Shown: positions 1-5,014 of the stretch, in pieces
Layout: each line of letters begins with the position of its first letter
How positions within the stretch are numbered: position 1 is the stretch's first letter
Assembly: GCA_021828225.1 (NCBI GenBank)
Contig: JAKASH010000308.1
Location: 1 to 5,014, forward strand
Reading direction: 5' to 3'
Origin: Acidobacteriota bacterium
Lineage (GTDB): Bacteria > Acidobacteriota > Terriglobia > UBA7540
DNA length: 5,014 nucleotides
Notes under the pieces: generated by a model
Database searches by the model: none
What the model saw: the letters and a program-made list of their open reading frames with translations, nothing else
What the model was told of the DNA's origin: nothing
Program-made: the position numbers and the translations under genes

Positions 1-396
1 TTGCCCCGGAAGTTTCAGCTTGTTGAATTGCAGCAGAAGCATGGCTCGGTCTGTGGGGCTGGAACTCGGAATCAATCTTGCAATGCGGCCACTGACAACA
101 GCTCCCAGCGGAATCGCAACCCCGCCAGGCCCCTGCACCTCCCGTTCGACTTCGGCTTCGACGCTCTCGTCCAAATGGGACGATGTGGTGCTGACGGGAG
201 TCTTGAGGCGAAGGTAAAGGACCGTTCCCGCCGGCACCTTGTGAGCGAGAGCAGTATCAGCAGCCCGGGAAGCTGTTGACAACGATTGCGCCCCGGCTTG
301 AACTCCCTGCCCCGCAACCAGAGAGACTGATGCCAGCAGCAGACAAACTGGGACACCCACAAGCAAAGTCATCCTGAGTTTGCAGCTTCTACCCAT
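1..396 (-). CDS. Secreted protein of unknown function, 5' part only (C-terminus beyond left edge)
   Basis: The minus strand is open from the window edge, and 132 residues are visible when started at the ATG at 396. The N-terminus looks like a Sec signal peptide: a basic n-region (MGRSCKLR), a hydrophobic core at about residues 10-29, and possible cleavage after Ala28 or Ala34. The mature part has the pattern PAGTVLYLRLKTPVS (55-69), then an acidic strand (DESVEAEVERE, 76-86), then GGVAIPLGAVVSGRI (91-105), and ends at RAMLLLQFNKLKLPGQ. I recall this arrangement (an 'avoid-toxicity' style PAGT...RL...VS opening, then IPxGaxvxG, then RAxLxLxFxxL) from uncharacterised envelope proteins of Acidobacteriota; no catalytic motif is visible. 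The start is uncertain. In-frame ATGs at 453 and 450 follow a GGGGA element and would add 18-19 residues. An ATG at 372 would shorten the n-region. The product is probably periplasmic or envelope-associated; the function is unknown. Confidence 0.72.
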   Translation of the reverse strand, partial: MGRSCKLRMTLLVGVPVCLLLASVSLVAGQGVQAGAQSLSTASRAADTALAHKVPAGTVLYLRLKTPVSTTSSHLDESVEAEVEREVQGPGGVAIPLGAVVSGRIARLIPSSSPTDRAMLLLQFNKLKLPGQ

Positions 397-545
397 GGGA
401 AATCTCTTGAGCCTGATCCGCAACTTTTCAGACACACCTTTCGGCACCATCATCTTCCATCCCCTGGCGGCTATGCCCGCCCCCGATAACAAAGCACCCC
501 GAAATCGGCACCGGAGTCCGTCACGACAATCGATACAAGTCTATT

Positions 546-1508
546 TTACTGGAGTGAGGCGCGAAGTTCCTGAACGATCTCGCGCGCAATCTCATGCCCT
601 CGATCGAGGTCGTCTGGAGGCAGTGATATTGCCGCGACCTTTGCGTGGCCGCCTCCTCCGAACCTCTCGCAAATTGAGGCAAGGTTGGCGTTCTTCGGCG
701 TGGAATTCCAGGGGTTACTTCCAACGGCGATCTTGATGCGTTCCGCAGACCGGCTCAGCGCCACGTTATAAACGGATTCAGGAAACAGGTAATAGGGGAT
801 GAATTTATTAAACCCCTCAAAACTCTGATCGGAGAGGTCGAGGTAAACAACGCCGTTACGGAGTTGGGCGCGATTCCTGATAATGTCGATCGTTTTCAGG
901 TGCTGATCGTACAGCCGCTCGAAAGCCTGGTGAATGCGAGGAAGCGCAGCAATCTCACGAAGCGGCTTTGAGAGGAGCTCGGGAATGAGCCCGGCGACAA
1001 AGTCATTCGACGATGCCCCTTCAATCACCAGTGTGATCTGCGTCGCGGGATCCCGCATTTCAACCGCCGTCTTCGAATCCGGGTACTGGGCGCCATCGAT
1101 GATGTCCGCCCATTGAATGACCTCTTCAAGTTCAGGAGCGCAGAAATTGAATTTGCTTGCCGCAATGTGGGCAATGAATTTTGTGCAGGAGCGAAAAGAT
1201 GGATCGTAGAACTTCCTTCCGCTCCGGTCCTGCCGGAAGTGTTCAGCGTCAGCCGGGGTCAGGAAAGCGCTCTGGTGATGGTCAAACCACCAGGTGAGGC
1301 GAGGCGAGCTGGAATACTTGAAGTCCACGATGACGTTCTCGTCGCCGTCGAAGATGTCTTCCTCGAACAGTTGTCCCGCGCGGTGAAGCAATCCGTGATA
1401 GAAGAATTCCGCATGCGGGTCGATGACCTCCCGGTAGAAACGTGAAAACACCGCTGCCGAGCAGGCCCCATCGAAACACCGGTTGTGAAAACAGACGCGT
1501 ACTCTCAT
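546..1508 (-). CDS. DHH/DHHA1-family phosphoesterase
   Basis: A 320-residue soluble protein with the motif set of the DHH superfamily of metal-dependent phosphoesterases (RecJ, NrnA/nanoRNase, GdpP relatives). Motif I is HNRCFDG (His8, Asp13), the HxxCxDG variant rather than the usual HxDxDG. Asp62 in IVDF fits motif II. The name-giving DHH is at 76-78 in a WWFDHHQS context. The motif IV aspartates are in WADIIDG (Asp135, Asp138). The C-terminal DHHA1 substrate-binding domain carries FGGGGHAKVAA (283-293). All expected metal ligands appear present, so the enzyme is likely active, probably with Mn2+. Family members hydrolyse short oligonucleotides, cyclic dinucleotides or 3'-phosphoadenosine phosphate; the sequence does not decide which. 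There is no signal peptide or membrane segment, so it should be cytoplasmic. The start has only a distant GGGAG element about 13 nt upstream, but no better start is seen. The nearest genes are more than 90 bp away on both sides, so it may be transcribed alone. Confidence 0.92.
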   Translation of the reverse strand: MRVRVCFHNRCFDGACSAAVFSRFYREVIDPHAEFFYHGLLHRAGQLFEEDIFDGDENVIVDFKYSSSPRLTWWFDHHQSAFLTPADAEHFRQDRSGRKFYDPSFRSCTKFIAHIAASKFNFCAPELEEVIQWADIIDGAQYPDSKTAVEMRDPATQITLVIEGASSNDFVAGLIPELLSKPLREIAALPRIHQAFERLYDQHLKTIDIIRNRAQLRNGVVYLDLSDQSFEGFNKFIPYYLFPESVYNVALSRSAERIKIAVGSNPWNSTPKNANLASICERFGGGGHAKVAAISLPPDDLDRGHEIAREIVQELRASLQ

Positions 1509-1696
1509 TGGTTTTAGTCAGCTCCCTCGCTCCCCCCCTGAGCCAAGGAACGCGATTGAACAAAGTAGAACGTGCTAAATTGCTCTGTTGATCGCCAATT
1601 GTCAAGAGAAAAGAAGATCCGACGCAAGAAAATTGCCGCATCGATACGGCAACGGTCCTCTCTTGTGGGCTTTGTGAGCGGTATCCTGACAGGCTA
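1509..1696. other. Intergenic region between the DHH gene and the zinc-ribbon gene
   Basis: A 188-bp gap that must hold any promoter for the DHH gene as well as the 3' end of the zinc-ribbon transcript. A hairpin with a T-rich tail on the minus strand (listed separately) lies in its right half. A run of seven C on the plus strand lies near 1534. I saw no convincing -35/-10 pair and no small gene. Confidence 0.5.
1624..1652 (-). terminator. Candidate intrinsic terminator after the zinc-ribbon gene
   Basis: Read on the minus strand, TTGCCG and CGGCAA (1652-1647 and 1638-1633) form a perfect 6-bp stem around an 8-nt loop, and are followed directly by TTTTCTT. The hairpin starts about 44 nt past the stop codon at 1697, in the right orientation to end that transcript. 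The stem is short and only moderately GC-rich, so it may be a weak terminator. Confidence 0.45.
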
Positions 1697-2179
1697 CTAC
1701 AATTTTTCCGCTTGCTGAGCGGCCCGGTCTCCGATCACCGGAACCCTGTACCGCTCGCCGTTGTAAGCCTTATATATGAGGAAAATAGCCAGTCCCAAAA
1801 GGCCTGCGCCATAGACGGTCCACACGAGAGTATCCAGAATCCATCCGATCACGGGAATCAGCGCAAGGATTGAGGTCATGATGCCCAGAGCAAATGCCAC
1901 CCCCATCGCAACGAGACCCAGAAACAAGGATTGAAAAGCATGGAAGCGTACAAATTTGTCCTTGTTATAAGGTCCAAAAATGAGAAAGAAGATGCACGCA
2001 ACCGGCCAGAGGATGTAACAGAGCAAACCCGCAACATTAGAGGCAATCCCGGGCAGGCTCAAGCCGGACGCCGCGCCCGCCGGCGTAGTTCCCGCACTCG
2101 CACGGGCTGGCGACCCGCAGGAACTGCAGAAGACGGCGTCGTTAGCCAAGGCTGCTCCGCACTTTCCACAGGTTGCCAT
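1697..2179 (-). CDS. Zinc-ribbon and DUF4870 (UPF0132-like) membrane protein
   Basis: A 160-residue protein in two parts. Residues 1-24 form a zinc ribbon, with cysteine pairs CGKC (4 and 7) and CSSC (18 and 21), expected to hold one structural Zn2+. After an Ala/Gly/Thr/Pro-rich linker (25-43) come about three hydrophobic segments, roughly 46-68, 82-108 and 112-136. Between the first two lies NKDKFVRFHAFQS (72-84), the charged signature loop that marks DUF4870/UPF0132 membrane proteins. The short C-terminal tail (138-160) is hydrophilic. The start is well supported: AAGGAGA lies about 6 nt before the ATG. No enzymatic residues are visible and the family's role is unknown to me; a membrane adaptor or sensor role would be speculation. 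It is a single gene, with a candidate terminator downstream and a long AT-rich leader region upstream. Confidence 0.93.
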   Translation of the reverse strand: MATCGKCGAALANDAVFCSSCGSPARASAGTTPAGAASGLSLPGIASNVAGLLCYILWPVACIFFLIFGPYNKDKFVRFHAFQSLFLGLVAMGVAFALGIMTSILALIPVIGWILDTLVWTVYGAGLLGLAIFLIYKAYNGERYRVPVIGDRAAQQAEKL

Positions 2180-2588
2180 GGATTGTCTCCTTTCCTTTGG
2201 GAAACCGCCTCTTGCAAGGCATATGATAAGTCCGGCCCGCTGAGTCTTTGATCCTGAAGACGGGTGGCTCTTCCCGATTCATCTTATTCTTAACACACTC
2301 TACCGGCCCGTACAACGAACAAGCCCCGGGCATCAACAGTTACCCTGCCTTCCACGTTCCTGCAAGAATTTTCATGTGTTAAGATAGATGCCAATCTCTA
2401 TTGTAATGATCATTATTTAGATAATGATGCCTCTACACTAAATTGCGGATCGTCACTGGAAACCCGCCCGCCTGCAAAAGCTTTCAAGTACGAATGACAG
2501 CATTTCCTGTAGCGGCGCTGTCCCCGGCACCGAAATGCGCAGGCGGGGATACCGGCGCTAAAGCCAACGTCACTCTAATTTGCAATCA
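2180..2588. other. 409-bp gene-free region between the cytochrome and zinc-ribbon genes
   Basis: No reading frame here looks like a real protein. The right part (about 2460-2588) is GC-rich and should contain the 3' end of the cytochrome transcript. CCCCG near 2522 can pair with CGGGG near 2545, but no T-tract follows, so I do not call a terminator. The middle (about 2365-2450) is strikingly AT-rich compared with the rest of the window and contains overlapping palindromes, listed separately. The left part is the leader of the zinc-ribbon gene. A weak -35/-10 pair (TTGTAC, 17 nt, TAAGAA) can be read on the minus strand near 2285-2313, but it matches consensus poorly. Confidence 0.55.
2400..2428 (-). 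promoter_or_regulatory. AT-rich palindrome cluster with a -10-like hexamer (candidate operator/promoter)
   Basis: TAATGATCATTA (2404-2415) is a perfect 12-bp palindrome. It overlaps a second inverted repeat, ATCATTAT-TTAG-ATAATGAT (2409-2428), giving three copies of the TAATGAT unit. GATAATGAT (2420-2428) equals half of the enterobacterial Fur-box consensus, but the full 19-bp box is absent. On the minus strand TACAAT (2405-2400) matches the sigma-70 -10 consensus at five of six bases, but no good -35 stands before it. The layout fits an operator overlapping a promoter that reads toward the zinc-ribbon gene, with a leader of about 215 nt. This is inference from repeats and base composition only. 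Confidence 0.33.
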
Positions 2589-4640
2589 TCAAGAACCCGG
2601 GCGTGTGGCCGATGCCGTGTGGCTGCCGGCAACCTGAATTTCCGCGCTGCTGGAGGAGACATCCGTGATCGGTGCCTCGCGGTGCTGGTGGGGATAAACA
2701 GCGTCCATGAAGAACTGGTTGGCTTTGCGATACCGCAGCCGGGCCTTGACCACGAGTGGTCCGGTTACACCTCTGGGCACCTGGAAGCTATACTCGAAAG
2801 ATTCCGTCTTTCCGGGAGGGATCGCCGGGCGGTATTTCGGACCCGTGGGATGCCAGATGTCCGGCGTCATGATGGACTTGCCACTCTCGGTGATGGCAAT
2901 CGGCCGGAGGATATACGATCCGGCCTCCACGTGATTCCCGGCGTCGAGCCCGCCGGAATGGAATACTTCCCTGCCCGCCTGGTCGCGCACGGCCAGTTCA
3001 ATCCAGACGCGCACCACGTTCAGCGGTCCGGTCGGAAAGCTGTGTCCCACTTTCTTGTTGGTCAGGACAACCTGCAAATCGAGCGTCTGGCCCAGGTTCG
3101 CGGATGCCGGCGCCTTGATCTCGATGGGAACAATGGGGCCGCGCGGCCAGACTTTCTGAATCTCCGGGACCAGCCGCTCGCCGCTAAGCCATTTCTCCAC
3201 ATCACGGACCTGCTCCGCGGCGCCCGGTGACGAAACCGCCAGCGGCATGTATTGATTGCCGGCCGCAAAACGGTGGTTGTGGTACCTCAGTCCCAGCCCA
3301 ACTTCCACATCGTAGGGATCGGCTTGCGCCGGGCCTTTGACGCTCTGCAGATACATGTGGCACTGCTGGCAGCGCAGCCGGTCGGCGGTGTTGGGATCGG
3401 TGTTCCACTTGTTGTTCTTCCAGTCGTCGTACTGCGTCTCCACCTGCAGTAGGCCCGGATATTTGCCTACCACGTCGAATTCTTTGTGGCACGGAGCGCA
3501 CGATTCCGCCTGGCGGGCAATCTTCAGGTTGTAGTCGCGGTCGTGCTGCGCGGGATAAACGCGAATCAGAAAGTGATTGACCACGGTCGCAAAGCGAGTG
3601 TCCCTGTATTGGTAGAGATAAGGCTTCGGAATTCCGAGCACATAACTTCCGATTCCGCGCTCGTCCACGTGGCGCACGGCGTGGCAAACAATGCACGAGT
3701 CGCCTTCTTTGTAACCGGGAATGGTTTTCCCCAGCCGCGGGTCTTTGTACCCGGAAAGCATGGAAACCGGGGCATGGCAGCCGCCGCATTTTTCGGTGGA
3801 TTTGATTCCCTGCACGTCCGTGGTGGCGCTGCGCACCTCCTGAAAAAACTGGTCCTCTTGCGACCAGCGATGGGCGCTGGCCCGCCATTCATCGTAAATC
3901 ACGGTATGGCATCCTGACGCTCCGCACGAGCGCGAATCGGCAATCGCCTGCGGCGGGACCGGGCCGCCGGTTACGGTTTCAGCATGGCTGGGAGCAAAGG
4001 GATTAGATCCCGGCGCCGCCTTGAAGCTCTTGGGCGGTTGGTAATTCTTGAAGTTTGGCGGGCGGTAAGTCACCGTGCCGGCCGCCAGCAACACGCAAAG
4101 GCCTGCAGACACGCCAAACGCATATTTCCACGTCCGCCGTCGCGCAGGCCCGTAATCTTGAGAGGGCACGACAGCCAGCGGGCCATTTGCAGACGTGCTT
4201 TCCTGCCTGTGCGGCAGAGCGTGGTAGAAGAGAAACGGCAGAGCCAACACGCCGGTCCATAGATGGACCGTCGCCCACCAGTGGCTGATGACAATCTCAA
4301 AGAGCGCCTGCCAGGTGATGACAAGTCCCGCCACCACGCTGCCGGCCAGCAGCCAGAATCCAACGTAGGCGCAGATTTTTCGCGCTTTCCGCGGCGCCTT
4401 GCGAGTGGCCAGCCAGTGGCTGAGCTGCCACAGCGCAAACGGGACGAGAACCAGCAGGCCCAGCGCCGTGTGAAAGAGCACCGCCATCTGGGTTCCCACG
4501 CTGAAGCGAAGCAGCCAGACCAGCAGGCCCGTAAGCGCCACAAACAGCAGCGCTCCGCCTACCCAGGCAAACCCCAGAACGCTCCGCTCACTGACGAAAG
4601 CGTGCCGGATCGGCGATACCCATTCCTTGTTGTTTTTCAT
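2589..4640 (-). CDS. Membrane-anchored pentaheme cytochrome c (c554-like) with N-terminal cytochrome b-like domain
   Basis: A 683-residue electron-transfer protein. Five hydrophobic helices are seen, at about 22-45, 52-77, 90-114, 121-141 and 172-191. Basic loops at 79-89 and 166-172 place the N-terminus inside and everything after about 192 in the periplasm. Helices 2 and 4 carry His57/His75 and His126/His140, spaced as in di-heme cytochromes b. The periplasmic part has five c-heme sites: C239-GASG-CH (the rarer CX4CH form), then CXXCH at 285, 316, 381 and 424. EWRASAHRW (251-259) after the first heme is typical of cytochrome c554-like domains. Residues about 505-670 form a beta-rich, heme-free domain with GHSFPTG (532-538). 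AGGAA lies 7 nt before the ATG. The likely role is transfer of electrons between quinone and periplasmic partners. The partner and direction are not visible, and no recognised gene name fits. It is divergent from a Tat-exported protein gene. Confidence 0.93.
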   Translation of the reverse strand: MKNNKEWVSPIRHAFVSERSVLGFAWVGGALLFVALTGLLVWLLRFSVGTQMAVLFHTALGLLVLVPFALWQLSHWLATRKAPRKARKICAYVGFWLLAGSVVAGLVITWQALFEIVISHWWATVHLWTGVLALPFLFYHALPHRQESTSANGPLAVVPSQDYGPARRRTWKYAFGVSAGLCVLLAAGTVTYRPPNFKNYQPPKSFKAAPGSNPFAPSHAETVTGGPVPPQAIADSRSCGASGCHTVIYDEWRASAHRWSQEDQFFQEVRSATTDVQGIKSTEKCGGCHAPVSMLSGYKDPRLGKTIPGYKEGDSCIVCHAVRHVDERGIGSYVLGIPKPYLYQYRDTRFATVVNHFLIRVYPAQHDRDYNLKIARQAESCAPCHKEFDVVGKYPGLLQVETQYDDWKNNKWNTDPNTADRLRCQQCHMYLQSVKGPAQADPYDVEVGLGLRYHNHRFAAGNQYMPLAVSSPGAAEQVRDVEKWLSGERLVPEIQKVWPRGPIVPIEIKAPASANLGQTLDLQVVLTNKKVGHSFPTGPLNVVRVWIELAVRDQAGREVFHSGGLDAGNHVEAGSYILRPIAITESGKSIMTPDIWHPTGPKYRPAIPPGKTESFEYSFQVPRGVTGPLVVKARLRYRKANQFFMDAVYPHQHREAPITDVSSSSAEIQVAGSHTASATRPGS

Positions 4641-4755
4641 TGTTCAGTTCCTGAATGTGGCCTACTGCAGCGCATCCCGCGCCTTGCCATCCCTCCGGCA
4701 TCAGGCCCGACTCAACAGAACCTCGCACAGTAACAACTCCGATGCCGACACCAAC

Positions 4756-4778
4756 GTTTCACGATAGACCCCTGAAAC
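4756..4778. repeat. Inverted repeat GTTTCA-N11-TGAAAC in the divergent region
   Basis: Two perfect 6-bp arms (4756-4761 and 4773-4778) are separated by 11 bp, so arm centres are about 17 bp apart. Such spacing can suit a dimeric regulator contacting successive major grooves, but arms this short can occur by chance. It lies 110 to 133 nt from either start codon. Confidence 0.3.
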
Positions 4779-4797
4779 TTTCGCGGGAGTGATGTAG

Positions 4798-4815
4798 GTC
4801 ACACCCCGGTGTGAC
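4798..4815. promoter_or_regulatory. 18-bp palindrome GTCACACC-CC-GGTGTGAC, candidate operator
   Basis: Two perfect 8-bp arms surround a 2-bp centre. The site ends 73 nt before the ATG of the Tat-protein gene and lies about 158 nt from the cytochrome start, a sensible place for a transcription factor site acting on one or both genes. The half-site TGTGA resembles that of CRP/FNR-type regulators, but it points outward rather than in the usual TGTGA-N6-TCACA order, so I do not assign a regulator. As RNA it would form a tight hairpin, but no T-tract follows on either strand, which argues against a terminator. Confidence 0.45.
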
Positions 4816-4888
4816 AGCACTCATATCCGGTTCTCGCCTTCACAGGTTAATTGTGTCTTATGCGCTTGTTTCGGGCGTGAGGGTAAGA

Positions 4889-5014
4889 ATGAGTTCCAAG
4901 CTGACAAGGCGGGATTTCATCAAGGGTTCTTCCCTTCTGGGAGCAGTCACAACCCTCGGTACGACCACCGGCAAAGCTGCCGAGCACCCGCCGGGCTGGC
5001 GCGTTCGCACACGC
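4889..5014 (+). CDS. Tat-exported protein, 5' part only (C-terminus beyond right edge)
   Basis: Only the first 42 codons are present, and the frame stays open to the right edge. Residues 6-12 read TRRDFIK, a near-perfect twin-arginine motif (S/T-R-R-x-F-x-K), followed by a mildly hydrophobic stretch with glycines and small residues (GSSLLGAVTTLGTTTG, 13-28) and then KAAEHPPGW. This fits a Tat signal with cleavage near residues 29-32, for example after KAA. Tat export usually means that the protein folds in the cytoplasm, often with a cofactor, before entering the periplasm; molybdopterin and iron-sulfur oxidoreductases are common examples, as are cofactor-free hydrolases. The visible 42 residues cannot choose among these. 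GAGGGT about 6 nt before the ATG is a good ribosome binding site; an in-frame GTG at 4877 is a less likely start. Its divergent neighbour is the multiheme cytochrome, a plausible redox partner. Confidence 0.82.
   Translation, partial: MSSKLTRRDFIKGSSLLGAVTTLGTTTGKAAEHPPGWRVRTR

Larger units (their letters stand above)
4641..4888. promoter_or_regulatory. Divergent intergenic region between cytochrome and Tat-protein genes
   Basis: These 248 bp separate two divergent start codons and must contain promoters for both genes unless the cytochrome is read from elsewhere. Two inverted repeats stand out and are listed separately. I could not find a -35/-10 pair that matches consensus well on either strand; the AT-richest stretch is GGTTAATTGTGTCTTATG (4845-4862), 27 to 44 nt before the plus-strand ATG, and is the best place to look for its -10 element. 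No small gene is supported here. Confidence 0.5.

Noticed and set aside
500..516. Small hairpin CCGA-AA-TCGG after the DHH gene
   Set aside because: The stem is only three or four base pairs and the bases that follow on the minus strand are not T-rich, so a terminator is not supported.
380..736. A 118-codon plus-strand frame across the left intergenic gap
   Set aside because: It is antisense to the DHH gene over its second half, rich in arginine, and has no recognisable domain.
2142..2336. A 64-codon minus-strand frame upstream of and overlapping the zinc-ribbon gene
   Set aside because: It runs over the ribosome binding site and start codon of the zinc-ribbon gene in another frame, resembles no family I know, and lacks a good ribosome binding site.
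2443..2637. A short plus-strand frame after the AT-rich island
   Set aside because: It lacks an ATG start, has low-complexity Pro/Ala content, and runs into the 3' end of the cytochrome gene on the opposite strand.
2580..3230. A 216-codon plus-strand frame
   Set aside because: It lies wholly antisense to the cytochrome gene, whose minus frame carries five heme motifs; the plus frame is a shadow of GC-rich codon bias.
3202..3888. A 228-codon minus-strand frame inside the cytochrome gene
   Set aside because: It is an arginine-rich out-of-frame shadow of the heme-bearing region with no recognisable domain.
4798..4815. The palindrome read as an intrinsic terminator
   Set aside because: No run of T follows the hairpin on either strand, and it lies upstream of both divergent genes, where no transcript needs to end.

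Overview
The window is a GC-rich bacterial chromosomal segment with four minus-strand genes and one plus-strand gene, two of them cut by the window edges. No rRNA, tRNA, CRISPR array, transposase or phage gene was seen. The mix suggests a Gram-negative, probably acidobacterial organism. It includes a secreted protein of the 'PAGT...RL...VS' type that I associate with Acidobacteriota, a zinc-ribbon/DUF4870 membrane protein, a multiheme cytochrome c and a Tat-exported protein. This taxonomic call is inference from protein style only.

Layout from left to right. Positions 1-396 (minus) hold the N-terminal part of a secreted protein with a signal peptide; its C-terminus lies beyond the left edge. 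Positions 546-1508 (minus) encode a 320-residue DHH/DHHA1 phosphoesterase. Positions 1697-2179 (minus) encode a 160-residue protein with an N-terminal four-cysteine zinc ribbon and a DUF4870-type membrane domain, followed by a candidate intrinsic terminator. Positions 2180-2588 carry no supported gene, but include an AT-rich patch with overlapping palindromes and a -10-like hexamer. Positions 2589-4640 (minus) encode a 683-residue membrane-anchored multiheme cytochrome. Positions 4641-4888 are a divergent intergenic region with two inverted repeats, one of them an 18-bp near-palindrome. Positions 4889-5014 (plus) are the first 42 codons of a protein with a canonical twin-arginine signal.

The most interesting part is the right half. 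The large cytochrome joins a five-helix membrane domain to five covalent c-heme sites and a C-terminal beta-rich domain. Its transmembrane histidines are placed as in a di-heme cytochrome b. The topology from charged loops puts the c-hemes in the periplasm, so a single polypeptide could pass electrons between the quinone pool and the periplasm. The divergent Tat substrate is a reasonable candidate partner, but its catalytic domain is outside the window. The left-hand genes appear to be ordinary, separately transcribed genes with no clear functional link to the cytochrome.
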